A stretch of 64,000 nucleotides of DNA from positions 1-64,000 of the forward strand of contig JAFGVN010000024.1 in NCBI GenBank assembly GCA_016937975.1, read 5' to 3'. Position 1 is the first letter of the stretch. The number at the start of each line of letters is the position of its first letter. The position numbers and the translations under genes were made by a program. The DNA is from Clostridia bacterium. GTDB lineage: Bacteria; Bacillota; Clostridia; Peptostreptococcales; Acidaminobacteraceae. Under the pieces are notes generated by a model that worked only from the letters and a program-made list of their open reading frames with translations, was not told where the DNA came from and ran no database searches. Shown here one piece after another: positions 1 through 9,354 of the stretch.

Positions 1-13
1 CACGTTGGGTTCT

Positions 14-85
14 GTGAGGGGCAACTAGACTATTTCCCTCACTATGAAAATAGAGAGGGGGAATGTCGAGCGTTGTCTACTCGAC
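14..85. other. Two inverted repeats at the left edge
   Basis: GTGAGGG at 14-20 pairs with CCCTCAC at 36-42, and GTCGAG at 65-70 pairs with CTCGAC at 80-85. Together they could form two hairpins just ahead of the deaminase start. They could be a 5' leader structure or the end of an RNA that begins outside the window. No known RNA family is recognised. Confidence 0.3.
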
Positions 86-91
86 GTAACT

Positions 92-589
92 ATGGAAAAA
101 AGAAAAGATTATATTTCCTGGGACGAATACTTTATGAGTGTGGCTTTGGTTTCCGCAATGAGAAGCAAAGATCCTAATACACAAGTTGGTGCATGTATTG
201 TAGACCCAGATAATAAAATTGTAAGTATAGGTTATAATGGTTTACCGATTGGATGTTCAGACGATGATTTTCCATGGGGTAAGACAGGAGGTTTTTTAGA
301 AACTAAGTATGCTTTTAGTTGTCATGCAGAGTTAAATGCTATTTTAAATAGCAGTCCTAAGAATCTTAAAGGCTGTACTGTTTTTGCTACTTTGTTTCCT
401 TGTAATGAATGTGCAAAAGCGATTATTCAGTCTGGTATAAAAGAAGTCGTTTATTTATCGGATAAATATAAGACCACAGATATTGTTAAGGCTTCGAAAT
501 TCATGTTTGAAAAAGCAGGTGTTGCTATAAGAATGTTTGAGTCGGAGAAAAAAGGACTATGCTTGTCCTTTGATCCAAATGATGTATAA
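92..589 (+). CDS. dCMP/cytidine deaminase family protein
   Basis: About 165 residues of the zinc-dependent deaminase fold, most like deoxycytidylate deaminase (dCMP to dUMP, feeding thymidylate synthesis). The zinc site is visible as a CHAE motif, with His as ligand and Glu as proton shuttle, and a PCNEC motif carrying the two Cys ligands. The N-terminal block SKDPNTQVGACIV is typical of the family. The frame is open back to an ATG at 44. That upstream part does not look like the family and crosses a hairpin, so I prefer the ATG at 92, although neither start has a good ribosome-binding site. A ComEB-like or other nucleotide deaminase is the main alternative. Confidence 0.8.
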   Translation: MEKRKDYISWDEYFMSVALVSAMRSKDPNTQVGACIVDPDNKIVSIGYNGLPIGCSDDDFPWGKTGGFLETKYAFSCHAELNAILNSSPKNLKGCTVFATLFPCNECAKAIIQSGIKEVVYLSDKYKTTDIVKASKFMFEKAGVAIRMFESEKKGLCLSFDPNDV

Positions 590-603
590 GTGAAGAAGGT
601 CAT

Positions 604-1011
604 ATGAGGATTTTAACACCCCTTGCAGTATTTCTAGTATTTGTTGTGCTATTTTTCACCTTTCAGGCTTTCAATCATGAAGAGATTGTTTATAGTGTAA
701 CCTTTGACTATGATTTTAATGCAGTGGAACAGAGCGATTCAAATCTACAGATTTTTCGTTTATCTATTGAAAATCAATCCGAGTATCCTTTAACTTTTAG
801 TGAAGGTAATTTTTATCAATATACCATATCAAAAGGTGAAGCGATTATTGTAGAAGGCAAACATCCTTCTGAAGTAAAATTATATTCAAAAGCAACTCAT
901 GTAAGTGAGATTGAAATGCATTTGGACCCAGGCACCTATACTTTACAATTGCATTTGCTATCCGATGAAGGTTATGAAAAATATTTAAAAGAAAACTTTG
1001 TAATAAAATAG
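604..1011 (+). CDS. Small secreted or membrane-anchored protein, BsuPI-like
   Basis: A 135-residue protein with one hydrophobic N-terminal segment (about residues 4-22), probably an uncleaved anchor or signal peptide, followed by a beta-rich domain. The segment FRLSIENQSEYPLTFSEG resembles the intracellular proteinase inhibitor (BsuPI) domain, an immunoglobulin-like fold often found in Firmicutes cell-surface proteins. It starts 14 bases after the deaminase stop and ends at a strong terminator, so it is probably co-transcribed with the deaminase. No catalytic residues are evident and the function is unknown. Confidence 0.6.
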   Translation: MRILTPLAVFLVFVVLFFTFQAFNHEEIVYSVTFDYDFNAVEQSDSNLQIFRLSIENQSEYPLTFSEGNFYQYTISKGEAIIVEGKHPSEVKLYSKATHVSEIEMHLDPGTYTLQLHLLSDEGYEKYLKENFVIK

Positions 1012-1012
1012 G

Positions 1013-1042
1013 AAAAAAGTAGCGATTTGCTACTTTTTTTTT
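1013..1042 (+). terminator. Rho-independent terminator
   Basis: An 11-bp stem, AAAAAAGTAGC (1013-1023) against GCTACTTTTTT (1029-1039), with loop GATTT and a T run. It ends the deaminase/BsuPI-like unit. Confidence 0.9.
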
Positions 1043-1058
1043 ATTAGTGATGCATTTA

Positions 1059-1078
1059 GAACGAACGTTCGGTATAAT
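1059..1078 (+). promoter_or_regulatory. LexA (SOS) box abutting a TATAAT -10 element
   Basis: GAAC (1059-1062), four bases, then GTTC (1067-1070) matches the core of the Bacillus/Clostridium LexA box, GAAC-N4-GTTC. TATAAT lies at 1073-1078, two bases downstream, so a bound repressor would block RNA polymerase. The transcript would carry the helicase, sbcD and sbcC. No convincing -35 is visible. Confidence 0.75.
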
Positions 1079-1111
1079 ATAAGAGAGACTAATATGTAAA
1101 GGATGATGTTT

Positions 1112-3049
1112 ATGTCTAAAATAAAAATAAAAGAGGCCATTAATGCTTTAAGTGCAAATGAAATCTTAGAGGATTATGCCATAGAGGAATTTGACTATTT
1201 AAAGAATTTGAATCCTCGTCAAAAATTAGCTGCTACAAGGAAAGAAGGTAATTATCTTGTTATTGCTGGTCCTGGGACAGGGAAAACACACACCTTGGCT
1301 TACCGCGTGGTGCATTTGATTAAGCAAGGTGTAGATCCCATGAGTATTGTAGTGATTACCTTCACGAGAAAAGCAGGTAATGAATTAAAAAATAGGATCA
1401 ACAGGTTGCTGCCAAATACATCGATAGGATTCGTTGGCACTTTTCATGCTTTTTCCAATCACATTTCTAATTTGATTGGTCATGCCTCTCCCATATCAAA
1501 GTTTCGCCTGTTGGATCAAGAGGATGATGTGAGTGTACATAAATTGGTTATGGCAGATTTTAAACATTTTAACAAGAACATAAGGGCAAAACAACTTCAA
1601 AAAATTATTTCTTATTGTATGAATGCTCAAATGGATGTAGGAACTTATATTAATACTTTTGATCTTCATGAATATAAATCTGATATTGGAAACATTGAAG
1701 CATATCAGAAACAATATGAAGCCTATAAAGTCGATCACATGCTTGCGAATTACGATGATATGATTGTATTGGTGGCAAAGTATTTAGAAAAAGAAAAAGA
1801 AACAAAAGTGACTGCGCCTTATGAGTATTTAATGATAGATGAGTATCAAGATACCAATCAAATGCAACTGGATTTTATAAGACAACTCAACATAAAAAAT
1901 ATTATGGCCATTGGCGATGACTTTCAGGGCATCTATGCTTTTAGAGGTGCTGATCATCGTATTATTCTTAACTTTTATAATGACTTTGAAGATGCAAAGA
2001 TGATTAAACTAGTAGAAAATTATCGCTCTTCTGCACCTATTATTGATAAAATCAACAAAACCGTTGAGAAATCTCAATTAGGCTATCAGAAGGCTTTGGA
2101 AATTACCCAAACTGAAGAAGGTCAGGCAACGATCATTTCAGGTGAATCTTTAGAAAAACATAAGGATTTTATAATAAATAATATCAAGGCACATCGAGAT
2201 GAGACCCATGCTTTGATTTATAGATTCAACAAACATCGTACGGTTTTTGAAAAGGCTTTGATTCAGGAGCAAATTGAGTATTCTGTTTATGGTGGTATTC
2301 GACTGTTGGAGAGAAAGCACGTCAAAGATGTTATGGCTTTTTTGATGGTTTATTTAAACCGAAGAGATGTTGTCAGTTTTAGTAGGATTTTAACTTTGGT
2401 GCCTGGTGTTGGCCCTAAAACAGCAAGGTATTTAATCCATTCAGAACTTAATGATTTTTCAAAGCTTTCAGGTGCAAAATTAAATGATTTAATGAAAATC
2501 AGAAATATTTTAACCAGTCGGATGGAGAAAAGTGAATTGTTTGATAAAGTCTGTGAATTTTATTTTAGCATTTTCGAACATGTAGCATCTGAATTTTATA
2601 CGAGAGAGGAAATCGCAGAAGATTTTAAACTCATTAAGGAGCTTCTAAATCAATATGAGTCCCTTCATAATTTCATCATCAACTTGATCTTGGATCCTGT
2701 TGTGGATATGCATAAAGGTAAGAATCCAAAAGTGATTTTAACGACCATTCACTCTGCTAAAGGCTTGGAATTTGATCGCGTTTATTATTTTCATACCCAT
2801 GATTGGTATAGAAATTATGATGTGGAGCAACTTGAAGAGGACCGCAGATTATTTTATGTTGGTATTTCAAGAGCGAAACGACTACTCTATATTTTTGATC
2901 ATACTGAATTTAAAAGGGATTTTGAAGGAATTTTAAGAGATTTTGAAAATGGAAGTATGCTCATTGAACCAGAAGAAAAACCAAAAGAAGTAGCCACTAA
3001 GGAGGAAATGATGCATAAATTTAAGTCTTTGAGAAAGACTTTGCATTAA
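1112..3049 (+). CDS. UvrD/PcrA-like superfamily 1 DNA helicase
   Basis: About 645 residues. Helicase motifs appear in order: Walker A GPGTGKT near residues 53-59, DEYQD (motif II) near 245, GDDFQGIYAFRG (motif III), an HSAKGLEF block (motif V) and ERRLFYVGISRAK-type motif VI (here DRRLFYVGISRAK). It is shorter than PcrA (about 740 residues) and lacks the PcrA C-terminal extension, so it is an accessory UvrD-type helicase and not clearly the housekeeping one. In-frame ATGs lie at 1103, 1106 and 1112; AAAGGA at 1098-1103 fits the 1112 start best. It is the first gene of an operon with sbcD and sbcC, preceded by a LexA box, so DNA-damage induction is likely. Confidence 0.88.
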   Translation: MSKIKIKEAINALSANEILEDYAIEEFDYLKNLNPRQKLAATRKEGNYLVIAGPGTGKTHTLAYRVVHLIKQGVDPMSIVVITFTRKAGNELKNRINRLLPNTSIGFVGTFHAFSNHISNLIGHASPISKFRLLDQEDDVSVHKLVMADFKHFNKNIRAKQLQKIISYCMNAQMDVGTYINTFDLHEYKSDIGNIEAYQKQYEAYKVDHMLANYDDMIVLVAKYLEKEKETKVTAPYEYLMIDEYQDTNQMQLDFIRQLNIKNIMAIGDDFQGIYAFRGADHRIILNFYNDFEDAKMIKLVENYRSSAPIIDKINKTVEKSQLGYQKALEITQTEEGQATIISGESLEKHKDFIINNIKAHRDETHALIYRFNKHRTVFEKALIQEQIEYSVYGGIRLLERKHVKDVMAFLMVYLNRRDVVSFSRILTLVPGVGPKTARYLIHSELNDFSKLSGAKLNDLMKIRNILTSRMEKSELFDKVCEFYFSIFEHVASEFYTREEIAEDFKLIKELLNQYESLHNFIINLILDPVVDMHKGKNPKVILTTIHSAKGLEFDRVYYFHTHDWYRNYDVEQLEEDRRLFYVGISRAKRLLYIFDHTEFKRDFEGILRDFENGSMLIEPEEKPKEVATKEEMMHKFKSLRKTLH

Positions 3050-3064
3050 TTTTGGAGGATAAAT

Positions 3065-4213
3065 TTGAAGATACTACATACAAGTGATTGGCATATTGGG
3101 AAACTCGTTCATGGTTTGTATATGACTGAAGATCAAAAGGTTGTACTAGAACAGATGAAGGACATCATTATCAGTGAAAAGGTGGATGTCCTTATTGTTG
3201 CAGGGGATTTATATGATCGGAGCATTCCGCCTACCCATGCCGTAGAGTTGGTTAATGAAACCTTAACGGCTTTAATAACAGAACTGCATATTCAAGTGAT
3301 CATTATTTCAGGGAATCATGATTCGCCGGATCGTTTGGACTTTGGTGCTCAAATGTTAAGGAACCAAGGGCTACATATTATTGGACAATTACCCAAAGAA
3401 ATTAAGCCCATTGTCCTTGAAGATGGATATGGTTTTGTTAATTTTTATCCCATACCCTATGCAGAACCTGCCTTAGTAAAAGCGCTTTATAATGAAAATG
3501 TCTCTGATCATGAATCTTCTGTGGCAGTATTATTAAATCAATTGGATAAGAACGATTTGGAAAGAAATGTTTGCATTGCTCATCAATTTGTAACTGGGAC
3601 TGAACTTCCTGATACCAGTGATTCTGAGAGAACGCTTTCCATAGGAGGCACAGATCAGGTTTCAGTGGAGCTTTTTAAAGATTTTGATTATGTGGCTTTG
3701 GGTCATTTGCATCGACCACAAAAAATAAAATATGAACATGTGCGCTATGGTGGATCCTTGCTCAAATATTCCTTTTCTGAAGCAACTCAAAAGAAAAATT
3801 TTACTTTGGTAACTTTAAATGAAAAGCATCAAGTGGATATAAAGTTGATTCCCGTTGAACCTAGAAGAGATCTGCGAATTATAAAAGGAAAACTTGAGGA
3901 TTTATTATCTGAAGATTTGAGTCTTTTAGCGTCTCGAGAGGATTATATTTCAGCAGTATTAACCGATGAAGGACAAAATTTTGAACCTATGAAACGTCTA
4001 AAAGCGGTGTATCCTAATATTTTGCAAATTGAAAAGGAAAGAAAAAGTATTCAACAACAGGACAACATTCAGTCATTGAAAACATTGAGTCCCTTGGAAT
4101 TGGTAAATGCTTTTTATGAGCAGGTAACTGGGGAAAAGATGAACAAAAGCGAAGAAGATTTATATAAAGAAGCTTATGATTTTGTTTTAAAAGAAGAAAG
4201 GAGCGATCAATGA
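3065..4213 (+). CDS. sbcD: Exonuclease SbcD (Mre11-like nuclease subunit)
   Basis: 382 residues, normal length for SbcD. Calcineurin-type phosphoesterase motifs are intact: SDWH (Asp8, His10), GDLYD (Asp48), GNHD (His85, Asp86) and GHLHRPQ further on. With SbcC it forms the ATP-dependent double-strand exonuclease and hairpin endonuclease that processes blocked DNA ends and palindromes. The start is a TTG at 3065, supported by GGAGG at 3054-3058 and by MKILHTSDWH being the family N-terminus. The gene lies 15 bases after the helicase and overlaps sbcC by four bases (ATGA). Confidence 0.95.
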   Translation: MKILHTSDWHIGKLVHGLYMTEDQKVVLEQMKDIIISEKVDVLIVAGDLYDRSIPPTHAVELVNETLTALITELHIQVIIISGNHDSPDRLDFGAQMLRNQGLHIIGQLPKEIKPIVLEDGYGFVNFYPIPYAEPALVKALYNENVSDHESSVAVLLNQLDKNDLERNVCIAHQFVTGTELPDTSDSERTLSIGGTDQVSVELFKDFDYVALGHLHRPQKIKYEHVRYGGSLLKYSFSEATQKKNFTLVTLNEKHQVDIKLIPVEPRRDLRIIKGKLEDLLSEDLSLLASREDYISAVLTDEGQNFEPMKRLKAVYPNILQIEKERKSIQQQDNIQSLKTLSPLELVNAFYEQVTGEKMNKSEEDLYKEAYDFVLKEERSDQ

Positions 4214-7200
4214 AGCCTATACAATTAACCATGGTCGCATTTGGCCCTTACAACAAACAGGAAATCATTGATTTTAGAAAGCTTCAAAGCAATTTGTTTT
4301 TAATAACAGGACCTACGGGAGCAGGAAAAACCAGTATTTTTGATGGAATTAGTTATAGTATTTATGGAAAAACCAGTGGTACCAGTCGACCTGAGAAAAG
4401 CGTTCGATGCGATCATGCACCAGAGGATTTGTTGACAGAAGTTGTATTTGAATTTGAGCTTAATGCAAAGAAATATAAAGTCACGCGTATACCGGAGCAA
4501 GATCGACTGAAAAAAAGTGGTGAGGGCTTCACGAAACAAAAAAGTGATGCTTTATTGGAGGCTGAACATTTCGAAAGACCGATTGTTGGGGTAAAACTTG
4601 TTAACGAGTATCTTGAAAGTTTGATTGGCCTGAATCAAAAGCAGTTCAAGCAAATTATGATGATTCCTCAAGGAGAATTTAGAGAACTTCTCATGGCAGA
4701 TTCCAATGAACGTTCTGAAATCATGAAGAACATTTTCAAGACTTACTTTTATGAAGCGCTACAAAAGAAATTTTCTGAAGATAAGAAGGTTTTAAAAAAT
4801 GGACTGGACCAGCATTTAAAAAACATTGAACTTCTTTTAAGTCAAATTGAAACTGATGATGAAGAGTTGAATGCTTATTTGGACATGGAAGTAAAACCCA
4901 TGGATCTTATCATTAAGAAAACCATTGAACTTACTGAAAGACAGACAAATATTTTAAATGAGCAAAATCTAATGCTAACTCAACTTAAAGAGGATTACAA
5001 GAAACAGCTTGAAGAAAAGCATCTTCAAATTACTTTTAATCATGAATTAAATACATATAGGGATGCCAAAAGTACTTTAGATCAGTTGTTGGCAGATAAA
5101 GAGGTCTATGAAACCAAGAAAAATAGAATAGAAGTCTTAAACGCTGTAGCAAAGATCAAACCTTATTATGATCAAAATATGCGCTTGAAGGAAAAAGAAA
5201 AACTTTTAAAAGAACAGTTCACAAGCAAGGAAATCAGCTTAAAGGACAAAGCGGAGCAATCGGAAAAGATTCAGAAGGAGTATGAAAAGGTCACTTCTTC
5301 AGCTTATACTGAAAAGATGAAAGCTTTGGATGAATATATTTATCAACTCAATCAGCATCTTCAGAAAATCAAAGAGGCAGAACTTCTTTTGGCTCAAGTG
5401 GATTCTCAATCTGAAATTCTGAATAAACAACAAGAAAATGTTAAAAAAATTTCAGATAGTCTTGGAGAAAATCAAGAAAAGAGAAAAGAACTTCTTGCTT
5501 TCATAGAGTTGAATGAACATTGCAAGTTGGACTTTGAAAAATTAAGCCAGAAAAAATCCGAATTGGAACGACAAAAAAAGAACCTGGAAACCGCAGTTGC
5601 ATGTAAAGATAAACTGACCGCGTTAAGCGACCAAATAAAACTAGTACAAGTGGAGGTCGATGAGAAAAAGAAACTCTATGATGATAAAACCTTGGCATAT
5701 AAGACACTTCAGAAGAACTATCATTTAAATCAAGCTGCAATACTTGCTAGCGAACTTGCTGATCATATACCTTGTCCTGTTTGTGGAAGTTTAGAACATC
5801 CAAGTAAGGCTGTCTTTCATGGTGAAATCATTACGGAAGGATTTTTAAAGACTATAGAAAGTCAATGGACATCTGCTCAGGACATCTATCAGAAGTCTCT
5901 ATTAAGTTATGAAAAAGCCTTAGAGAAAAAAGAAAATGAAAATACTAACTTTGAAAATGCCATGAAAATTCTTTATGAAGATGGCGTTGTAAAAAGTCTT
6001 TCAAAGGATGATTTAGATCAAGGGATAGGTGATTTTAAAGTTTCTCTTTCAAATTGGGAAGTTCAGTTTAGGGCTTTAGAGGAAACTGTGAAGGCTTATG
6101 ATTTAAAAAAGGAAGCCTTGAAGGCTATTAATCTCACTATAGAAGAACATACATTAACCTTTAATCATGAGCAAAAACAATTAGAAGAGATTTTGGAAAT
6201 AGCAAAACAACTTAAAATCCAGTATGATACAATTATTCAAAGTATTCCTGAAAAGCTTAGAAACAAGAAAGATTTAAATCTCGAAAAGGAAATGAGCCTT
6301 AAGGCGTTAGACCATCAGACCGTTTATCGTGAAGATCTGATGAACCGATATCAAATCTTAAAAGATGAGTATTTAACAATACAAACACAACTGGACACTT
6401 TAAAAGTACAACTCAAGGAAATTGAATCTGAAATAGAGGCTTCAGATGGACAATTAAAGAATAAGTTGTTCGAAGTAGAAGTCAACGCCCTGGAAGGGTT
6501 CACGATGCTCATAACAGCATTGGAAGAGTTGGATGCACTTAAAGAGGAAGTTGAGTTGTATAATAATCAAGTCTTACTTTTATCCAATAAATGTACTGAA
6601 CTAAAGGCTTATGAAAATGAGCAAGCGAAAGATTTAGAAAAGCTTGAAGTACAGATTAAAGAGACAGAAGAGAAAGAACAAAGTTATGTGAATACCATCA
6701 ACAGTTTAACAAAGAAAAATGACGATTTTATAAAGATCGTTGATCGTATCCAAAAGATCAAATCAGAAATTGCATCTTCTGAAGGAACCTATAGAGTTTT
6801 GGCAGAAATGACAGACATCTTAACTGGCAAAAATCCTAAGAATATGTCTTTGGAGAAATTTGTTCAAGCCACTTATTTAGAAGATATTTTACAGGTAGCC
6901 AATGGGCGATTGCTTAAAATGACCAACAATCGATATCAGTTGCGTATTGCTGAAGATGTATTGGATCGTAGATCCGGAAGTGGGTTGGACTTAGAAGTTG
7001 AAGACAGCTATACAGGGCAACCAAGATCAGTTAAAACCCTTTCTGGTGGAGAGAGTTTTAAAGCATCACTTGCCATGGCTTTAGGGATGGCAGAAGTTGT
7101 ACAGGCTTATGCTGGTGGCATTCAGCTGGATACGGTCTTCATTGATGAGGGCTTTGGTACTTTGGATCAGGAATCATTGGATAGTGCTATTAATTGTTTA

Positions 7201-7332
7201 GTTGAACTACAGGATACAGGACGATTGGTAGGGATTATTTCACATGTAAGTGAATTAAAAGAACGTATTCAGACTCAGTTGATTGTTTCACCAAGTGATC
7301 AAGGCAGTACCACTGAGTTCGTTCAAGGTTAG
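4210..7332 (+). CDS. sbcC: Exonuclease SbcC (Rad50-like ATPase subunit)
   Basis: 1040 residues with the Rad50/SMC-type layout: N-terminal Walker A GPTGAGKT (34-41), long coiled coils, a central zinc hook CPVCG (Cys522, Cys525), then the ABC signature LSGGES and Walker B with FIDEGFGTLD near the C-terminus. It tethers and opens DNA ends for SbcD. The ATG overlaps the sbcD stop, indicating translational coupling. All diagnostic motifs are intact. Confidence 0.96.
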   Translation: MKPIQLTMVAFGPYNKQEIIDFRKLQSNLFLITGPTGAGKTSIFDGISYSIYGKTSGTSRPEKSVRCDHAPEDLLTEVVFEFELNAKKYKVTRIPEQDRLKKSGEGFTKQKSDALLEAEHFERPIVGVKLVNEYLESLIGLNQKQFKQIMMIPQGEFRELLMADSNERSEIMKNIFKTYFYEALQKKFSEDKKVLKNGLDQHLKNIELLLSQIETDDEELNAYLDMEVKPMDLIIKKTIELTERQTNILNEQNLMLTQLKEDYKKQLEEKHLQITFNHELNTYRDAKSTLDQLLADKEVYETKKNRIEVLNAVAKIKPYYDQNMRLKEKEKLLKEQFTSKEISLKDKAEQSEKIQKEYEKVTSSAYTEKMKALDEYIYQLNQHLQKIKEAELLLAQVDSQSEILNKQQENVKKISDSLGENQEKRKELLAFIELNEHCKLDFEKLSQKKSELERQKKNLETAVACKDKLTALSDQIKLVQVEVDEKKKLYDDKTLAYKTLQKNYHLNQAAILASELADHIPCPVCGSLEHPSKAVFHGEIITEGFLKTIESQWTSAQDIYQKSLLSYEKALEKKENENTNFENAMKILYEDGVVKSLSKDDLDQGIGDFKVSLSNWEVQFRALEETVKAYDLKKEALKAINLTIEEHTLTFNHEQKQLEEILEIAKQLKIQYDTIIQSIPEKLRNKKDLNLEKEMSLKALDHQTVYREDLMNRYQILKDEYLTIQTQLDTLKVQLKEIESEIEASDGQLKNKLFEVEVNALEGFTMLITALEELDALKEEVELYNNQVLLLSNKCTELKAYENEQAKDLEKLEVQIKETEEKEQSYVNTINSLTKKNDDFIKIVDRIQKIKSEIASSEGTYRVLAEMTDILTGKNPKNMSLEKFVQATYLEDILQVANGRLLKMTNNRYQLRIAEDVLDRRSGSGLDLEVEDSYTGQPRSVKTLSGGESFKASLAMALGMAEVVQAYAGGIQLDTVFIDEGFGTLDQESLDSAINCLVELQDTGRLVGIISHVSELKERIQTQLIVSPSDQGSTTEFVQG

Positions 7333-7344
7333 AAGTGGGGTAGA

Positions 7345-7551
7345 ATGGATCAACGAGATAAGTTAAAAGAGAATCCTTTTAGTTATCAAATAAGAAAAAA
7401 TGGCACAATTGCTATTTTTGTAGAGAATAAAATGATTAAAACATTAGGAGAAAAAGATGCCAATCGTTTTTTGAGAAGAATCTTAAATGCAGATGAATTT
7501 AATGTGCAATTGGAATTGGCAAGAGTTACAGGTCATTATAAACATGTTTAA
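7345..7551 (+). CDS. Conserved small protein at the end of the sbcDC operon
   Basis: 68 residues, charged and soluble, with no signal or membrane segment. It begins 12 bases after sbcC with a GTGGGG ribosome-binding site and ends on the operon terminator. The pattern NPFSYQIRKNGTIAIF followed by KANRFLRRI-like helix residues (here DANRFLRRI) and a C-terminal VTGHYKH recalls short uncharacterised Firmicutes proteins known only as conserved hypotheticals. That family likeness is from memory. Its place in a LexA-controlled operon suggests a role near DNA repair, which is inference only. Confidence 0.75.
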   Translation: MDQRDKLKENPFSYQIRKNGTIAIFVENKMIKTLGEKDANRFLRRILNADEFNVQLELARVTGHYKHV

Positions 7552-7575
7552 ACCAAGGATATCCTTGGTTTTTTC
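7551..7575 (+). terminator. Rho-independent terminator after the repair operon
   Basis: The perfect palindrome AACCAAGGAT/ATCCTTGGTT (7551-7570) is followed by a T run. It overlaps the last base of the small gene. Confidence 0.88.
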
Positions 7576-7673
7576 CAGTTCAGGATGAAAGACTATCACA
7601 ATAAACTTCTTATCAATGCGTTACTCGTGATACAATGAAAATAAGGTAAAATAATAAAATGATAGGGTAAGAT

Positions 7674-8789
7674 ATGAAAATATTAGTGGCGACAGATAGC
7701 TTCAAGGAGACACTGACCTCTTTGGAAATTGGTGAAATTATAAGAGATACTTTAGTAGATCATGAAGTATCAATTGTTCCACTATCAGATGGTGGAGAAG
7801 GTTTACTTGAGGCTATTGGGGGAAAAGACAATCTAGTTCACTGTGAAACAGTGGATGGTCTTTTTAGAAAAATAAAAGGTTGTTATCATCTTAGAGGAGA
7901 GATCGCCATCATCGAGGCTGCAGTATCCAATGGCATTGGTTTGCTCTGTGATGAAGAAAAGAATCCCATGAATACAAGTACCTACGGATTGGGCTTGTTA
8001 ATTAAAGATGCCGTAGAAAAGGGTGCCAGGAAGATTTTAGTGGGTATTGGCGGCAGTTGTACCAATGACGGTGGAATTGGTATGTTGGAAGCATTAGGTG
8101 TAGAGTTTTATCATCAAGACGAAAGATTGCACAGGTTAACAGGAAAAGACTTGGAACAAATAGACCATATCCACATCGGTACCTTTAAAGCCATATATGG
8201 GAATGTCGACATTGAAGTTGCATGTGATGTAGACAATCCATTACTTGGTGAAGAGGGTGCTACATGGGTTTATGGCCCTCAAAAAGGTGGTACAGAAAAG
8301 GTGTTGATAAGTCTTGAAAAGGCTATGAGCCATTATAGTCAATTGGTGAGAAAAATACTCAATAAAGATTGGAGTACTTATCCTGGTGCAGGTGCAGCAG
8401 GTGGCTTGGGGTTTGCATTTTTAAGTTTCTTTGAGGGAAACCTAAAGAAGGGCATTGAACTGGTCTTGGATTACAATCAATTTAATGAGCAACTGAAATC
8501 CTGTGATTTAGTGATAACAGGTGAAGGAAAAATTGACCATCAAAGTTTAAGAGGTAAAGTCATTCAAGGTGTATTAAAGAGAGCTCAAGATTTTGGAATT
8601 CCTGTTATAGCAATTGCAGGACAAAGTGAAACTTCTGTAGGGTTTAGAAAAAGCTTTTCAGTTGTACCTGCCTATTGTTCTCTAGAGGAAAGTATGAAGA
8701 ATCCTAAAGACTGTTTAATTAAGATGCTGAAGCAAGGGCTTGTAAAATGGATGAAGGAAGAGGTAATAGATGACACAATTCGAACTTAA
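7674..8789 (+). CDS. glxK: Glycerate kinase
   Basis: 371 residues, typical of the GlxK/GarK glycerate kinase family, which phosphorylates D-glycerate with ATP to a phosphoglycerate that enters glycolysis. The N-terminus MKILVATDSFKETLTS, the glycine-rich GIGGSCTNDGG block and GAGAAGGLGFA are family hallmarks. It is preceded by about 120 bases of intergenic sequence and overlaps the next gene by 20 bases. No glyoxylate or glycerate pathway neighbours are seen, so the substrate source is unknown. The ATG at 7674 matches the family N-terminus. Confidence 0.92.
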   Translation: MKILVATDSFKETLTSLEIGEIIRDTLVDHEVSIVPLSDGGEGLLEAIGGKDNLVHCETVDGLFRKIKGCYHLRGEIAIIEAAVSNGIGLLCDEEKNPMNTSTYGLGLLIKDAVEKGARKILVGIGGSCTNDGGIGMLEALGVEFYHQDERLHRLTGKDLEQIDHIHIGTFKAIYGNVDIEVACDVDNPLLGEEGATWVYGPQKGGTEKVLISLEKAMSHYSQLVRKILNKDWSTYPGAGAAGGLGFAFLSFFEGNLKKGIELVLDYNQFNEQLKSCDLVITGEGKIDHQSLRGKVIQGVLKRAQDFGIPVIAIAGQSETSVGFRKSFSVVPAYCSLEESMKNPKDCLIKMLKQGLVKWMKEEVIDDTIRT

Positions 8790-9300
8790 AATATTGGATT
8801 TAATACAAAATATTCGATTTCCATTACTAGATGATTTTATGGTATTCGTGACAAAACTTGGTGATGCAGGGTGGCTCTGGATCATTTTAACTGGGATTTT
8901 ATTGGTTTTTAAAAAGACCAGAAAAATCGGTTTGATGTGTGCCTTGGCATTGATTATAGGTGCAGTTGTGACCAATGTGACTCTAAAACCTTTAATTGCT
9001 CGTGTTAGACCTTATACCTACAATCAAATCCCTATTCTCATAGAACCACCGAAGGACTTTAGCTTTCCATCGGGTCATACAACTGCATCTTTTGCCTTCG
9101 CCTTTGCCTGGTTAAGATATGCACCTAAGAAGTGGTATACTGTGGTATTGATCCTAGTGGCTACTCTGGTTTCCTTTACAAGATTATACTTGTATGTGCA
9201 TTTCCCTTCAGATATCCTAGTGGCAATTCTAATAGGCTTTTTAGCTTCTTGGATAAGCTACGGAATTATTGAAAAATATAAAAATTTGCTTAAATTGTAA
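8770..9300 (+). CDS. PAP2-superfamily membrane phosphatase
   Basis: 176 residues with about five membrane segments and the three phosphatase motifs: KPLIARVRP (K-x6-RP), PSGH with TTASF following, and R-x5-H-x3-D in SFTRLYLYVHFPSD. Enzymes of this family dephosphorylate phosphatidic acid, undecaprenyl pyrophosphate or related lipids at the membrane; the substrate cannot be told. The ATG at 8770 lies inside the end of the glycerate kinase gene and has GAGG at 8760-8763. A second PAP2 gene lies at 37665-38147 on the other strand. Confidence 0.9.
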   Translation: MTQFELKILDLIQNIRFPLLDDFMVFVTKLGDAGWLWIILTGILLVFKKTRKIGLMCALALIIGAVVTNVTLKPLIARVRPYTYNQIPILIEPPKDFSFPSGHTTASFAFAFAWLRYAPKKWYTVVLILVATLVSFTRLYLYVHFPSDILVAILIGFLASWISYGIIEKYKNLLKL

Positions 9301-9354
9301 TTATATGGATGCATAATAACATTATTTTTCATATAATAATCCTAGGAGGTAAAT

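Noticed and set aside
1-91. Possible SRP RNA or other stable RNA fragment at the left edge (GTTGGGTTCTGTG and GGGCAACTAGAC recall SRP RNA).
   Set aside because: The conserved GGAAGGAAGCAGC-type core is absent, so only two hairpins can be claimed.
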